DNA of 64,000 nt. It comes from Streptomyces justiciae. Its GTDB lineage: Bacteria > Actinomycetota > Actinomycetes > Streptomycetales > Streptomycetaceae. Below the pieces are notes generated by a model that searched no databases, was not told the origin of the DNA, and saw only the letters and a list, made by a program, of their open reading frames with translations. Location of the stretch: positions 682,001 through 746,000 of the forward strand of contig NZ_JADDXU010000001.1 in NCBI RefSeq assembly GCF_015163075.1, written 5' to 3'. This document shows positions 10,059 through 19,507 of this stretch, in pieces. The position numbers were made by a program, and so were the translations under genes. Within the stretch, counting starts at the first letter, position 1. Each line of letters starts with the position of its first letter.

Positions 10059-11216
10059 ATGGACCACATGGACCGTACGGAGAACAGCAAGGGGATCAGC
10101 AGGGCGCGGTTCCTGGCGGGGGCGGCGGCGATCGGCGTGGCGGGGGCGGTGCTCCCTGCGGGGTCCGTGGCCGCGACCGGGAAGCACCCGGCCGGCAAGG
10201 GGCTGACTCGTCGAGGTGTCGTCTACACCGTCGGTGCGGGGGAGACGCCGGCCACCGCCTGGAGCACCGCCCGGATGCGGCGCGACCTCCGCGCCGTCCG
10301 CGACGACCTGCACGCCAACACCGTGGACGTCACCGGCGACGGCGTCGAACGCCTCACCTCGACCGCCGCCGAGGCCGCCGAGCTCGGTCTGCACGTCTGG
10401 CTCCAGCCGACCCTCGGTGACGTCCCGGAGCGGGACATCCTCGAACACCTCGCGGAGACGGGCCGGTTCGCGGAGCGGCTGCGGCGGCAGGGGGCGAGCG
10501 TCGAGTTCAGCGTGGGCTGCGAGTTCTGGCTGTTCGTGCCCGGGATCATCCCCGGGGACGACGTGTTCGAGCGCATCGCCCACCTCCAGAGCGGGAACCT
10601 CGACTGGGCCGCGATGCAGCGCAGGCTGGCCCGCTTCACCGCGAAGGCCGCGCGACTCGGCCGCAGCGTCTTCCACGGCCGCCTCAGCTACGCCTCCGCC
10701 CCGGAGATCGACCAGGTCGACTGGGACCTCTTCGACATCGTGGGCGTCGACTACTACTCGTACTTCCCCCGACGCTCCGACTACGTACGGGAGTTGAGGC
10801 AGTATCTGCGCCACGGCAAGCCCCTCGCCATCACCGAGTTCGGCACCTGCGCCTACCGTGGCGCCCCGGAGGCGGGCGGCATGGGCTGGGACATCGTCGA
10901 CCACGGCAAGACGCCGGAGGAGATCAAGGACCCGGTCCCGGTCCGCAGCGAGCGCACCCAAGCCGCCTATCTCACCGACCTGTTGGACGTCTTCGCGTCG
11001 ATGAACCTCTACGCGGCGATGGTCTTCGAGTTCCTCACCGCGGACGCCCCGCACCGCCCCGGCGACCCGCGCCACGACCTCGACCTGGCGAGCTACGGCA
11101 TCGCCAAGGCGATCCAGGACCGCCCCGGCGACCCGGACTCGCCCTGGCACTGGGAGCCGAAGGCGGCGTTCCACGCGGTGGCGCGGGCGTACCGCGGGGC
11201 GTGTCAGCGGCAGTAG
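10059..11216 (+). CDS. Tat-exported glycoside-hydrolase-like protein
   Basis: 385 residues from ATG 10059 (ATG 10068 is an alternative; neither has a good ribosome binding site). The N-terminus has an Arg-containing segment, GISRARFLAGAAAIGVAGAV, followed by a hydrophobic stretch and Ala-rich cleavage region, so it is probably secreted or membrane-anchored. The body looks like a TIM barrel. VGVDYYSYFPRRSDY around the middle and AITEFGTCAYRGAPE, with a candidate catalytic Glu, resemble beta-strand ends of clan A glycosidases. Such proteins are sometimes labelled abortive infection in Streptomyces annotations; nothing in this sequence supports that role. It is divergent from the beta-lactamase and ends in a 13-nt tail-to-tail overlap with the next gene. 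Confidence 0.65.
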   Translation: MDHMDRTENSKGISRARFLAGAAAIGVAGAVLPAGSVAATGKHPAGKGLTRRGVVYTVGAGETPATAWSTARMRRDLRAVRDDLHANTVDVTGDGVERLTSTAAEAAELGLHVWLQPTLGDVPERDILEHLAETGRFAERLRRQGASVEFSVGCEFWLFVPGIIPGDDVFERIAHLQSGNLDWAAMQRRLARFTAKAARLGRSVFHGRLSYASAPEIDQVDWDLFDIVGVDYYSYFPRRSDYVRELRQYLRHGKPLAITEFGTCAYRGAPEAGGMGWDIVDHGKTPEEIKDPVPVRSERTQAAYLTDLLDVFASMNLYAAMVFEFLTADAPHRPGDPRHDLDLASYGIAKAIQDRPGDPDSPWHWEPKAAFHAVARAYRGACQRQ

Positions 11217-12676
11217 AGGTCGGCGGCGGGGCGCTTGCCCGTGGCCAGGAAGCGGGTCACCGCCGCGTCCCCGCAGGCGTTGCCGTTGTCGAGGTAGGCG
11301 TCATGGCCCGTGGAGTTCACGGTCACCATGACCGCCCGCCGCCCGAGCGCCTCACGGAGCTTCAGGGCGCCGCCCACGGGGGTGGCGACGTCCCGTTCGT
11401 TCTGCACGAGGAGGACGGTGGAGGGGCCGCGGTCGGTGATCACCGTCGGCGGCTCCTGCGGCGGGTAGGGCCAGGCGGCGCAGACCATCGCGTTGCGGGG
11501 CATGCCGGCGGTGAGCGGATACTTGGCCCGGCTCTCCTCGACTCCCTTGCGGTACACGGCCGTTGAGCTCGGCCAGGCCACGTCGTTGCAGAGCGTCCCG
11601 GCACCCACGGCGGAGACGTTCTGGAGGACGGCGTCGGGCGGCGACGCCGGCGCGGGCGGCACCGTGCCCTTCTCGGCGGCCAGCATCAGCTGCGCGAGCG
11701 CCGGGAAGTCGTCGGGGTCGTAAAGGCTGCTCAGCATGGCCTGGCGCAGCATGTTGCCGTTCAGCTCGGCCGGGTTGGCGCCCGGCCAGGGGAGCGGCTC
11801 GCGGTCCAGGCGCGCGGCCAACTCCAGGAACTCGGGGCGCACTTCGGCGGCCGTCTCGGCGACGCGGTACGGGTTGCCGGGCGCGGAAGCCCACTTGGCG
11901 AACTCGGGGAAGGTGTCCTCGACGCCCTGCTCGTGCCCGGCGAGCCAGGCGCGGGCGACCCGGGTGGGATCGGGGTCGTCATTGCTGTCCAGCACGAACC
12001 GGTCGGTGCGGCCCCGGAACATCTCGGCGTAGACGGCGCCCACGTACGTCCCGTACGACACTCCCCACGCGGAGATCCTCCGCTCGCCCAGCGCGGCCCG
12101 CAGCCGGTCCAGGTCGCGGGCCTCGTTACGGGTGCTGAGGTGCTGGAGCAGCTCACCGCCGTTGCGCTCACAGGCGTCGGCCATCCGGTGGGCGGTGGAC
12201 ATGTTCGCGTCCACGGAGCCGTCCGCGGCGGGCCAGGGCCGTGATGCGGTGAGCGCGAGGTCGCGGCGCTCGAGTCCGCAGTCGACGGAGGTGGAGGGCG
12301 CGAGCCCGCGCGGCGCGAACCCGATCAGGTCGTAGGCGTCCCGCACCTCCTGCGGCAGCTTCTGCCCTTTCCCGGAAGGGTCGTTGAGACTCGACCCACC
12401 GGGCCCGCCCGGGATCAGGAACAGGGCCCCGCGCCGGGCGGCGGGCTTCTCGCTCACGATCCGCGAGACGGCGATCTCGATACTCGGACCACCGGGATCG
12501 GCGTAGTCCATGGGCACGTGGAGGGTGGCGCACTGCTGGCGCGGGTCGAGACCGGTGCCCGCGCACTTCTCCCACTCGAGGGCGGGCGCGGCAGACGCGG
12601 TGAGGGGCGTGAGAGCCCCGAAGATGATCCCGGAGGCGACGGCGATCTGGACGAGACTCCTGGTCAGCTGCTTCAT
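11204..12676 (-). CDS. secreted alpha/beta-hydrolase, tripeptidyl-aminopeptidase type
   Basis: 490 residues from ATG 12676. Residues 1-31 form a Sec-type signal peptide (MKQLTRSL, hydrophobic core, ending ASA-AP). The mature part has the SlpD/tripeptidyl aminopeptidase layout: LFLIPGGPGGSS oxyanion region, nucleophile elbow GVSYG, and a C-terminal cap domain of the TAP family. The catalytic Asp and His are probably in NERDVATP and NSTGHDAY, and Cys residues near the end (NACGD, LYCR) could form a disulfide. It would cleave tripeptides or small substrates outside the cell, as in Streptomyces Tap/Slp proteins that feed peptide uptake. It is convergent with the preceding hydrolase gene. Confidence 0.87.
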   Translation of the reverse strand: MKQLTRSLVQIAVASGIIFGALTPLTASAAPALEWEKCAGTGLDPRQQCATLHVPMDYADPGGPSIEIAVSRIVSEKPAARRGALFLIPGGPGGSSLNDPSGKGQKLPQEVRDAYDLIGFAPRGLAPSTSVDCGLERRDLALTASRPWPAADGSVDANMSTAHRMADACERNGGELLQHLSTRNEARDLDRLRAALGERRISAWGVSYGTYVGAVYAEMFRGRTDRFVLDSNDDPDPTRVARAWLAGHEQGVEDTFPEFAKWASAPGNPYRVAETAAEVRPEFLELAARLDREPLPWPGANPAELNGNMLRQAMLSSLYDPDDFPALAQLMLAAEKGTVPPAPASPPDAVLQNVSAVGAGTLCNDVAWPSSTAVYRKGVEESRAKYPLTAGMPRNAMVCAAWPYPPQEPPTVITDRGPSTVLLVQNERDVATPVGGALKLREALGRRAVMVTVNSTGHDAYLDNGNACGDAAVTRFLATGKRPAADLYCR

Positions 12677-12880
12677 GCCGACGAGCTTCGCGGATCTTCC
12701 CGCCCGCCCCCATCCGGCCAACTGCCTTGTCAGCAGGGGGGTTTACCCCACCGGGTCCCCCAGGGGCCGGTGCCGCGCACAGGTCTCTTCTGTGACGGGA
12801 GCAACCGGCGAGTCTAGACGCAACACCCCGCCCGGCAGGCGTGAAGAGTGAAATCCGCGGGTGCGGGGGAGCCACACGAT

Positions 12881-13096
12881 GTGAAGACCCCCGTCGGCAG
12901 CCACGTCGTGGACACCCGTACCGGACGGCTCGGCATCGTCATGGGGCACGAAGGCCCCTACCTCCAGCTCAGACCCTACGGCGGCGGCAAGGAGTGGGAC
13001 GTCGCCCCCGACGCCGTGCGGTACGCGACGCCCGCCGAGCGGCTCAGCGCGGAGACCGCGTACGCCGACGCCCGCAGCCGGGGTGAGGTGCCCTGA
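12881..13096 (+). CDS. small conserved SH3-like protein
   Basis: A 71-residue protein from GTG 12881, with a GGGGGAG site about 10 nt upstream; the frame extends to ATG 12848 but without a ribosome site. VGSHVVDTRTGRLGIVMGHE followed by PYLQLRPYGGGKEWD looks like a small beta-barrel similar to KOW/SH3 modules, with a helical tail ending in Arg-rich residues. Closely similar short proteins are widespread and unstudied in Streptomyces, as far as I recall. It is followed at 27 nt by a DUF1266 gene. No function is assigned. Confidence 0.65.
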   Translation: MKTPVGSHVVDTRTGRLGIVMGHEGPYLQLRPYGGGKEWDVAPDAVRYATPAERLSAETAYADARSRGEVP

Positions 13097-13122
13097 CGGC
13101 ACTGTCGTAGGGTGCGGGTCCC

Positions 13123-13746
13123 ATGGGTCTGTGGAGCATACGGAGATGGACGAAGCCGCGGGCGACGAGCCGGTACCGCGTCCCGCTCACCGCGCACCAG
13201 CTGTGGATGGTGTCGCTGAGCGCGCCCGTGAGCCGGGACCGGGACGCCTCGCGCGGCACGCTGTACCCGTTCACGCGGATCGACGACGAGCGGGCCCGTG
13301 ACTGGCTCGCCGAGCAGTGGGGCATCACCACCCGCGACCAGCTGGCCGCCCGCCTCGACGAGCTGCACCGCGCCGGCTACCGGGCCCGCGCCGCCCAGCT
13401 CCACGGCGTCTCGCCGCTCGCCTGGGACGCCGCCCTCTACGTCGACATCTCCCGGCGCGGCTTCGGCTGCGGGCTGATCACCGAGGCCGAGGCGTGGACC
13501 GCGCTGAAGAACATCGTGCCGTCGGTGGTGTCGACGTACGGCTCCTGGCGTGAGTACGCCGACCACTATCTGCTGGGCCGGCAGGTGTGGCGCGACGACC
13601 TCAGGGCCGGCGGCGGCACCGACCTGCCCGCCCCGCAGGCCACCGCCGACGCCCACCTCCGCGCCCTCCTCGACCCCGCCAACCGCGCCAGCCCGTGGAA
13701 CCAGGCCCCCTGGACCACCATCAGCCATCCCGACCGGGCCCGCTGA
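13123..13746 (+). CDS. DUF1266-domain protein
   Basis: A 207-residue soluble protein. The C-terminal two thirds have the pattern of DUF1266: AWDAALYVDISRRGFGCGLI, then ALKNIVPSVVSTYGSWREYADHYLLGRQVW. Tryptophan pairs and the GRxxW segment are the signature of this family, which occurs widely in bacteria with no established activity. The N-terminus is basic (IRRWTKPRATSRYR) and could contact nucleic acid or membrane. It lies just upstream of recO (27 nt apart) and may share its transcript. Confidence 0.75.
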   Translation: MGLWSIRRWTKPRATSRYRVPLTAHQLWMVSLSAPVSRDRDASRGTLYPFTRIDDERARDWLAEQWGITTRDQLAARLDELHRAGYRARAAQLHGVSPLAWDAALYVDISRRGFGCGLITEAEAWTALKNIVPSVVSTYGSWREYADHYLLGRQVWRDDLRAGGGTDLPAPQATADAHLRALLDPANRASPWNQAPWTTISHPDRAR

Positions 13747-13773
13747 CCCCTCGACGTACGGGACAATGAACCC

Positions 13774-14520
13774 ATGAGCCTTTTCCGGGACGACGGCATC
13801 GTCCTGCGGACGCAGAAGCTCGGAGAAGCGGACCGCATCATCACCCTCCTCACCCGGGGCCACGGGCGCGTGCGGGCCGTCGCGCGCGGGGTGCGGCGGA
13901 CCAAGTCCAAGTTCGGGGCGCGGCTCGAACCCTTCTCCCATGTCGACGTGCAGTTCTTCGCGCGCGGCAGCGAGCTGATCGGGCGCGGGCTGCCGCTGTG
14001 CACGCAGAGCGAGACCATCGCCGCCTACGGCAGCGGGATCGTCTCCGACTACGCCCGCTACACCGCCGGCACCGCGATGCTGGAGACCGCCGAGCGGTTC
14101 ACGGACCACGAGGGCGAGCCCGCCGTACAGCAGTACCTGCTGCTCGTCGGCGCCCTGCGGACCCTCGCCAACGGGGAGCACGCCCCGCACCTCGTCCTCG
14201 ACGCCTTCCTGCTGCGCTCCCTCGCCGTCAACGGCTACGCCCCCAGCTTCGGCGACTGTGCCAAATGCGGCCTTCCCGGGCCGAACCGGTTCTTCTCGGT
14301 CGGCGCCGGCGGCTCCGTCTGCGTGGACTGCCGGGTGCCCGGCAGCGTCGTACCCTCTCCGCAGACCCTGGAACTCCTCGGCGCGCTGCTTACGGGAGAC
14401 TGGGGAACAGCGGACGCGTGCGAGCCGCGGTACGTCCGGGAGGGCAGCGGACTGGTCTCCGCCTACCTGCACTGGCATCTGGAACGCGGGCTGCGCTCGC
14501 TGCGTTACGTAGAGAAGTAA
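13774..14520 (+). CDS. recO: DNA repair protein RecO
   Basis: A 248-residue RecF-pathway mediator that loads RecA on SSB-coated DNA and anneals strands. The N-terminal OB fold (1-80) begins [20 protein letters not shown], a near-canonical start for this family. A helical middle domain follows, and a zinc site is seen as CAKCG (C-x2-C) and CVDC about 18 residues later. Position and pairing with uppS 23 nt downstream is the usual actinobacterial arrangement, and together with the DUF1266 gene it suggests one operon. Nothing in the sequence is unusual. Confidence 0.97.
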   Translation: MSLFRDDGIVLRTQKLGEADRIITLLTRGHGRVRAVARGVRRTKSKFGARLEPFSHVDVQFFARGSELIGRGLPLCTQSETIAAYGSGIVSDYARYTAGTAMLETAERFTDHEGEPAVQQYLLLVGALRTLANGEHAPHLVLDAFLLRSLAVNGYAPSFGDCAKCGLPGPNRFFSVGAGGSVCVDCRVPGSVVPSPQTLELLGALLTGDWGTADACEPRYVREGSGLVSAYLHWHLERGLRSLRYVEK

Positions 14521-14543
14521 GCCGGAGAGGAACGAGAAGCAAC

Positions 14544-15383
14544 ATGGTCGTACGTGGGATCCTGGGGCGCCAGCGCCGCGATTACAGGACGCCCGAGCCG
14601 CACCCCTCCGGCGCCCGCCCGCCGAAGCTCCCCGGCGAGCTCGTCCCGAACCACGTGGCGATCGTCATGGACGGCAACGGCCGCTGGGCGAAGGAGCGCG
14701 GGCTGCCCCGCACCGAGGGCCACAAGGTCGGCGCCGAGCGCGTCCTCGACGTCCTCCAGGGCGCCATCGAGATGGGCGTCGGCGCCATCTCGCTGTACGC
14801 CTTCTCGACCGAGAACTGGAAGCGCTCGCCCGACGAGGTCCGCTTCCTCATGAACTTCAACCGCGACTTCATCCGCAAGACCCGCGACCAGCTCGACGAG
14901 CTCGGCATCCGGGTCCGCTGGGTGGGCCGGATGCCCAAGCTGTGGAAGTCGGTCGCCAAGGAGCTCCAGGTCGCCCAGGAGCAGACCAAGGGCAACGACA
15001 AGCTGACGCTGTACTTCTGCATGAACTACGGCGGGCGGGCCGAGATCGCGGACGCCGCGCAGGCCCTCGCGGAGGACGTGAAGGCGGGCCGCCTCGACCC
15101 GTCGAAGGTCAATGAGAAGACCCTCGCCAAGTACCTGTACTACCCGGACATGCCGGACGTCGACCTGTTCCTGCGGCCCAGCGGCGAGCAGCGCACCTCC
15201 AACTACCTGATCTGGCAGAGCGCGTACGCCGAGATGGTCTTCCAGGACGTCCTGTGGCCCGACTTCGACCGCCGCGACCTGTGGCGGGCCTGCGTCGAGT
15301 ACGCCTCCCGGGACCGCCGCTTCGGTGGCGCCCTGCCCAACGAGGAGCTGCTCGCGATGGAGGGCAGGCAGGGCACCTCGTAA
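14544..15383 (+). CDS. uppS: isoprenyl transferase (undecaprenyl diphosphate synthase type)
   Basis: 279 residues from ATG 14544, preceded by GGAGAGGAA. A cis-prenyltransferase that extends farnesyl or other allylic diphosphates with isopentenyl diphosphate to make the lipid carrier for peptidoglycan and wall polymers. Conserved regions are all present: [20 protein letters not shown] (catalytic Asp and phosphate-binding Gly-Asn-Gly-Arg), [19 protein letters not shown], and [20 protein letters not shown] near the C-terminus (Arg/Ser diphosphate contacts). The first 35 residues are a variable basic extension. It is translated with recO. Chain length (C50 versus C55) cannot be told from sequence. 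Confidence 0.96.
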   Translation: MVVRGILGRQRRDYRTPEPHPSGARPPKLPGELVPNHVAIVMDGNGRWAKERGLPRTEGHKVGAERVLDVLQGAIEMGVGAISLYAFSTENWKRSPDEVRFLMNFNRDFIRKTRDQLDELGIRVRWVGRMPKLWKSVAKELQVAQEQTKGNDKLTLYFCMNYGGRAEIADAAQALAEDVKAGRLDPSKVNEKTLAKYLYYPDMPDVDLFLRPSGEQRTSNYLIWQSAYAEMVFQDVLWPDFDRRDLWRACVEYASRDRRFGGALPNEELLAMEGRQGTS

Positions 15384-15443
15384 GCGGCGACATGGCCATT
15401 TCGCGGCTACCCCGCGTTCACGGGGGTGGCGCACGATCCGGCC

Positions 15444-16787
15444 ATGAAGGTCACGCACCGCGCCATCCCCGCGTCCCTCGCCCTGGGGACCCTGCTGGTC
15501 GCGGCCCTGCCCGCGCAGGCCGCGCACCAGCCCGCCCACGCCACGAGCTACGGCACCAAGGCCACGTACAGCCCGCGGCAGAGCGCGCACACCTACCAGC
15601 GCCCGCCCGCCGGCTTCACCCCGGTCTTCACGGAGAACGTCTCCCGGCACGGCTCCCGTGCCGCCTCCGACAGCGAGGACGGCGACCTGATCCTCGCCCT
15701 GTGGGACAGGGCCGAGGCCGCGGGCCAACTCACCGGCAAGGGGCGGGAGTTCGGCCCCAAGGTGCGCGCCCTCCAGGCCGCCATGGCGAAGGTCGGCTAC
15801 GGCAACCTCAGCGGTCGCGGCAAGCAGGAGATGCGGGACACCGCCGCGCGCATGCAGCAGCGGCTGCCCTCCCTCTTCGCGCGGATCGCCGCCGACGGCG
15901 AGAAGATCGACGTCGTCAGCTCCGGGCAGGGGCGCGCCATCGACAGTGCGAACGAGTACGCCGGTGAGCTCGCCGCGACCGACCCGGCCCTGAAGCCGCT
16001 GATCGGCGCGACCCGCACCGACAAGGACCTGCTCTACTTCCACAAGGCCGCCGGGGGCGCCGCCTACCGCGACTACATCGACAACGACCAGCGGCTCGCC
16101 GCCACCCTGACGTCGATCACCGACCAGCCCCGCACCCACGAGGCCGCCCGCAGCGTCCTGCGCCGGCTCTTCACGGCCGCCTTCGTCGAGCAGCTGAGCG
16201 CCGCCGACCAGATCGCCGCCGCCGAGGCCGTCTACAACCTCTACGCCATCGCCCCCGCGATGAGCGAGGAGAGCCCGGACGGCAAGGGCTGGGGGATGCA
16301 GCGGTACCTCTCCACCACCGACGCCGCCTGGTTCGGCTACCTCTCCGACGCCGAGGACTTCTACGAGAAGGGCCCCGGCTTCGCGGACAGCGACATCACG
16401 TACAAGATGGCCGACGTCCTCCTCGACGACTTCTTCAAGCAGGTCGAGGCGAAGAAGGCGGGCACCAGCACGCTCGGTGCCGAACTCCGCTTCTCCCACG
16501 CCGAGGAGATCATCCCGCTGGCCGCGCTGATGGGCCTGCCGGGCAGCACGGAGCCGGTCACCGAGCAGGAGCCGTACACGTACGCCACCAACCCGTGGCG
16601 GGGCGCCTCGGTCTCGCCGCTCGGCGCGAACATCCAGTGGGACGTCTTCCGCAAGGGCGACCGCTGGCTGGTGCGGATGCTCTACAACGAGAAGGAGACC
16701 GCGTTCAAGGCGGGGTGTGAGCCCATCGCGAAGGGCAGCAAGTTCTACGACCTGGACGAGCTGGAGAGGTGCTTCGGCCGTTCGTAG
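15444..16787 (+). CDS. secreted histidine acid phosphatase (MINPP-like)
   Basis: 447 residues from ATG 15444; GTG 15426 in the same frame is less likely, since the signal peptide begins at MKVTHRAIPASLALG. The signal ends near LPAQAA. The phosphatase core starts with the RHG motif in ENVSRHGSRA, where His is phosphorylated during catalysis. The C-terminal proton donor is HAE (in FSHAEEII), not the HD pair of classical phytases, as in multiple inositol polyphosphate phosphatases. It probably releases phosphate from inositol phosphates or other phosphomonoesters outside the cell. It is not obviously co-transcribed with uppS (60-nt gap) and no phosphate-regulator site is clear. Confidence 0.85.
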   Translation: MKVTHRAIPASLALGTLLVAALPAQAAHQPAHATSYGTKATYSPRQSAHTYQRPPAGFTPVFTENVSRHGSRAASDSEDGDLILALWDRAEAAGQLTGKGREFGPKVRALQAAMAKVGYGNLSGRGKQEMRDTAARMQQRLPSLFARIAADGEKIDVVSSGQGRAIDSANEYAGELAATDPALKPLIGATRTDKDLLYFHKAAGGAAYRDYIDNDQRLAATLTSITDQPRTHEAARSVLRRLFTAAFVEQLSAADQIAAAEAVYNLYAIAPAMSEESPDGKGWGMQRYLSTTDAAWFGYLSDAEDFYEKGPGFADSDITYKMADVLLDDFFKQVEAKKAGTSTLGAELRFSHAEEIIPLAALMGLPGSTEPVTEQEPYTYATNPWRGASVSPLGANIQWDVFRKGDRWLVRMLYNEKETAFKAGCEPIAKGSKFYDLDELERCFGRS

Positions 16788-16811
16788 GCCGTGGGCGTAC
16801 GATCCCGCCTC

Positions 16812-17345
16812 ATGGTCATGAACATGGGGCGGGACGCCGAACAGGGCGTGGTCGAGCTGGCGTACCAGCCGGTCGTCGCGGACTACGCGGCGGCGCTGCG
16901 CGAGCGCAGGAGCTTCAACCGGGCGGGGCGGCTCCAGAAGGTGGCGCTCGTACTGATCGCGCTCGCCTGGGCGCTGGACCTCGGGCTCGCCGTGGGCGGC
17001 GGGGACACCAACATGTTCCTGCTGATCTGGATGCCCCTGATGGTGGCGCTGCTGTGGTTCCAGCCCTGGTTGACGGCCCGCCAGGTCCTCAAGGCCGCCG
17101 CCCGCAACGGCGTCTTCCGGGTGACGGTGTCGGACGCGGGGCTGACGGTGGTCACCGAGCACAGCTCGACCTCGGTGGGCTTCGCGGCCCAGCCGCGCTA
17201 CCGGGAGACCAAGGAGCTGTTCGTCCTGTACAGCGACGACAAGAACGCCACCTGCTTCACGGTGCTGCCCAAGCGGGGCGTCGCGCACCCCGCGGAGGTG
17301 GACCGGCTGCGGGAGATCCTGGACCGGAACCTCACCCGCGTCTGA
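16812..17345 (+). CDS. YcxB-like membrane protein
   Basis: 177 residues from ATG 16812, with GTG 16791 as an alternative. Two membrane helices (about 42-61 and 69-88) are joined by a short loop. The C-terminal 80 residues, beginning ARNGVFRVTVSDAGLTVVTE, have the beta-rich pattern of YcxB-like domains, also seen in PH-like folds: FAAQPRYRETKELFVLYSDD and FTVLPKRG. Such proteins are common in bacteria with unknown roles in the envelope. It is convergent with zur and separated from it by 4 nt. Confidence 0.7.
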   Translation: MVMNMGRDAEQGVVELAYQPVVADYAAALRERRSFNRAGRLQKVALVLIALAWALDLGLAVGGGDTNMFLLIWMPLMVALLWFQPWLTARQVLKAAARNGVFRVTVSDAGLTVVTEHSSTSVGFAAQPRYRETKELFVLYSDDKNATCFTVLPKRGVAHPAEVDRLREILDRNLTRV

Positions 17346-17349
17346 GCCG

Positions 17350-17769
17350 TCAGCCGGCGGCCGCCGCCGCGCAGTCGGCGCACGTGCCGAAGATCTCCAC
17401 CGTGTGCGCCACGTTGACGTAGCCGTGCTCCGCCGCGATGGCCTCGGCCCACTTCTCCACCGCCGGGCCCTCGACCTCCACGGCCTTGCCGCAGACGCGG
17501 CAGACGAGGTGGTGGTGATGGTCGCCGGTGGAGCAGCGGCGGTAGACGGACTCGCCGTCCGAGGTGCGCAGGACGTCGACCTCACCGGCGTCGGCGAGGG
17601 ACTGCAGGGTGCGGTAGACCGTGGTCAGACCGACCGAGTCGCCCTTGTGCTTGAGCATGTCGTGGAGTTCCTGCGCGCTGCGGAACTCGTCGACCTCGTC
17701 CAGGGCCGCCGCCACGGCAGCCCGCTGCCGGGTCGAACGGCCCTTCACGGGCGGTCCAGCGGTCGTCAC
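17350..17769 (-). CDS. zur: zinc uptake regulator, Fur family
   Basis: 139 residues from GTG 17769, preceded by GAGGAGG; this is the expected Streptomyces Zur size. The N-terminal winged helix contains VGLTTVYRTLQSLADAGEVD. Metal sites are visible as the regulatory cluster DHHHHLVC and the structural zinc tetrad C90-x2-C93 plus C130-x2-C133. With zinc bound it represses zinc uptake and alternative ribosomal protein genes. It is the last gene of the znuA-znuC-znuB-zur cluster (62 nt after znuB), so repression of the operon would also limit its own synthesis. Confidence 0.95.
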   Translation of the reverse strand: MTTAGPPVKGRSTRQRAAVAAALDEVDEFRSAQELHDMLKHKGDSVGLTTVYRTLQSLADAGEVDVLRTSDGESVYRRCSTGDHHHHLVCRVCGKAVEVEGPAVEKWAEAIAAEHGYVNVAHTVEIFGTCADCAAAAAG

Positions 17770-17831
17770 CGGTTGCCTCCTCACACCTACTGCGTCTGCC
17801 GGGCCATTGTGCCAGCCCCGACTGTGCGCAG

Positions 17832-18734
17832 TCAGACGCCGACCTTCCCCTCGCCTGCCCGGCTGGCCGGAATCACACACTCCGCCGGGTCTCCCGCGGC
17901 CTGTGCGGCGGCTGCCGCGCGGGCCCTGCGGCGGGCCAGCGGGGTGGCGAGGGCCGTGGTCAGGATGAACGCCGCGATGGTCAGCAGGACGATCGTCGCG
18001 CCGGGCGGGACGTCCTGGTAGTACGACGTGACGGTGCCGCTGATGGTGACCGTGACGCCGATGGCGACCGCGATCGCGAAGGTCGCCGCGAAACTGCGGC
18101 TGAGCTGCTGCGCCGCCGCCACCGGGACGACCATCAGGGCCGAGACCAGCAGCAGGCCGACCACCCGCATGGCGACCGTGACGGTCACGGCCGCCGTGAC
18201 CGCGGTGAGCAGGTTCAGGGCGCGCACCGGCAGACCCGTGACCCGCGCGAACTCCTCGTCCTGGCTGACCGCGAAGAGCTGGCGGCGCAGGCCCAGGGTG
18301 ACCAACACCACGAAGGCCGCCAGCAGACAGATCGCCGTCACGTCCGACTGCGACACCGTCGACAGCGAGCCGAAGAGGTACGAGGTGAGGTTGGCGTTGG
18401 AGCCGGTGGGCGCGAGGTTGATGAACATCACGCCGCCGGCCATGCCGCCGTAGAAGAGCATCGCGAGGGCGATGTCGCCGCGGGTCTTGCCGTACCAGCG
18501 GATCAGCTCCATGAGCACCGCGCCGAGGACGGAGACGAGGGTCGCCATCCACACCGGGGAGGTGTTCAGCAGGAAGCCGAGGCCGACGCCGGTCATCGCC
18601 ACGTGGCCGATGCCGTCGCCCATGAGGGCCTGGCGGCGCTGGACGAGGTAGATGCCCACGGCCGGGGCGGTGATGCCGACCAGGACGGCGGCGAGCAGGG
18701 CCCGCTGCATGAAGGCGTAGTCGAGGATCTCCAT
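17832..18734 (-). CDS. znuB: zinc ABC transporter permease
   Basis: A 300-residue integral membrane protein with about eight to nine helices, typical of the ABC-3 family of zinc/manganese permeases. The conserved QRRQALMGDGIGHVAMTGVG segment (32-51) and the coupling region FAVSQDEEFARVTGLP are clear. The C-terminus is a soluble Ala/Arg-rich tail. It forms the channel through which zinc delivered by ZnuA passes using ATP hydrolysis by ZnuC. The start overlaps the znuC stop by one base (TGATG). Confidence 0.94.
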   Translation of the reverse strand: MEILDYAFMQRALLAAVLVGITAPAVGIYLVQRRQALMGDGIGHVAMTGVGLGFLLNTSPVWMATLVSVLGAVLMELIRWYGKTRGDIALAMLFYGGMAGGVMFINLAPTGSNANLTSYLFGSLSTVSQSDVTAICLLAAFVVLVTLGLRRQLFAVSQDEEFARVTGLPVRALNLLTAVTAAVTVTVAMRVVGLLLVSALMVVPVAAAQQLSRSFAATFAIAVAIGVTVTISGTVTSYYQDVPPGATIVLLTIAAFILTTALATPLARRRARAAAAAQAAGDPAECVIPASRAGEGKVGV

Positions 18735-19507
18735 CAGCTCAGCAGTCCCGTGTGGATCGGCTCGTGGGGGTGGACGTGGTCGTGGCCGGGGAGCGCGTGC
18801 TGGCCGACCGCCTTCGGGGGCGGTCCGTCGTGCAGGACGCAGCCGTCGCGCAGGACGACCGCCCGGTCGATCAGGGGCTCCAGGGGGCCCAGTTCGTGCA
18901 GGACCAGCAGGACGGTCGTGCCGGCCGCGACCTGTTCCTCCAGGGTGTGCGCGAGCACCTCCTGGCTGGCCAGGTCGACGCCCGCCATCGGCTCGTCCAT
19001 GATCAGCAGTTCGGGTTCGGCGGCGAGCGCGCGGGCGATCAGCACACGCTGGTGCTGGCCGCCGGACAGGGCGTCCACCGAGTCCTTCGCGCGGTCCGCC
19101 ATGCCGACCAGCTCCAGGGCCCGGCGCACGGCCTCGCGGTCCGCCTTGCGGAGCACGCCGAAGCGGGCGCGGGACAGGCGGCCCGAGGAGACGACCTCGG
19201 TGACCGTCGCCGGGACACCGCCCGCGGCCGTCGTGCGCTGCGGGACGTAGCCGACGCGCGCCCAGTCCCGGAACGCCTTGCGGGGCGTGCCGAACAGGCG
19301 TATCTCGCCCTCGGCGAGCGGTACTTGGCCGATGATGCTGCGCACGGCCGTCGACTTGCCGGAGCCGTTGGCGCCGAGCAGCGCGACGACCTCACCGCGG
19401 TTCACGGTGAGGTCGATGCCGCGCAGCACGGGCCGCGAGCCCAGGTCGGCGCGGACGCCGCGCAGGGAGATGACGGGCTCGGACACGAACTCCTCCGGGT
19501 GGGTCAT
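18734..19507 (-). CDS. znuC: zinc ABC transporter ATP-binding protein
   Basis: A 257-residue cytoplasmic ATPase. It has Walker A GANGSGKST (45-53), the Q-loop in YVPQR, the signature ALSGGQHQRV, Walker B LLIMDEP and the switch His in LVLHELG. The C-terminus has a histidine-rich stretch (HALPGHDHVHPHEPIH), a feature often seen in zinc ABC systems, which may sense or buffer zinc. The stop overlaps znuB, and the start overlaps the znuA stop by 4 nt (ATGA), so the three are translationally coupled. Confidence 0.95.
   Translation of the reverse strand: MTHPEEFVSEPVISLRGVRADLGSRPVLRGIDLTVNRGEVVALLGANGSGKSTAVRSIIGQVPLAEGEIRLFGTPRKAFRDWARVGYVPQRTTAAGGVPATVTEVVSSGRLSRARFGVLRKADREAVRRALELVGMADRAKDSVDALSGGQHQRVLIARALAAEPELLIMDEPMAGVDLASQEVLAHTLEEQVAAGTTVLLVLHELGPLEPLIDRAVVLRDGCVLHDGPPPKAVGQHALPGHDHVHPHEPIHTGLLS

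Noticed and set aside
10059..11216. Abortive-infection (phage defence) label for the hydrolase-like protein
   Set aside because: Such a name is used for some homologues, but the sequence shows an export signal and a TIM-barrel-like pattern, with no defence neighbours.
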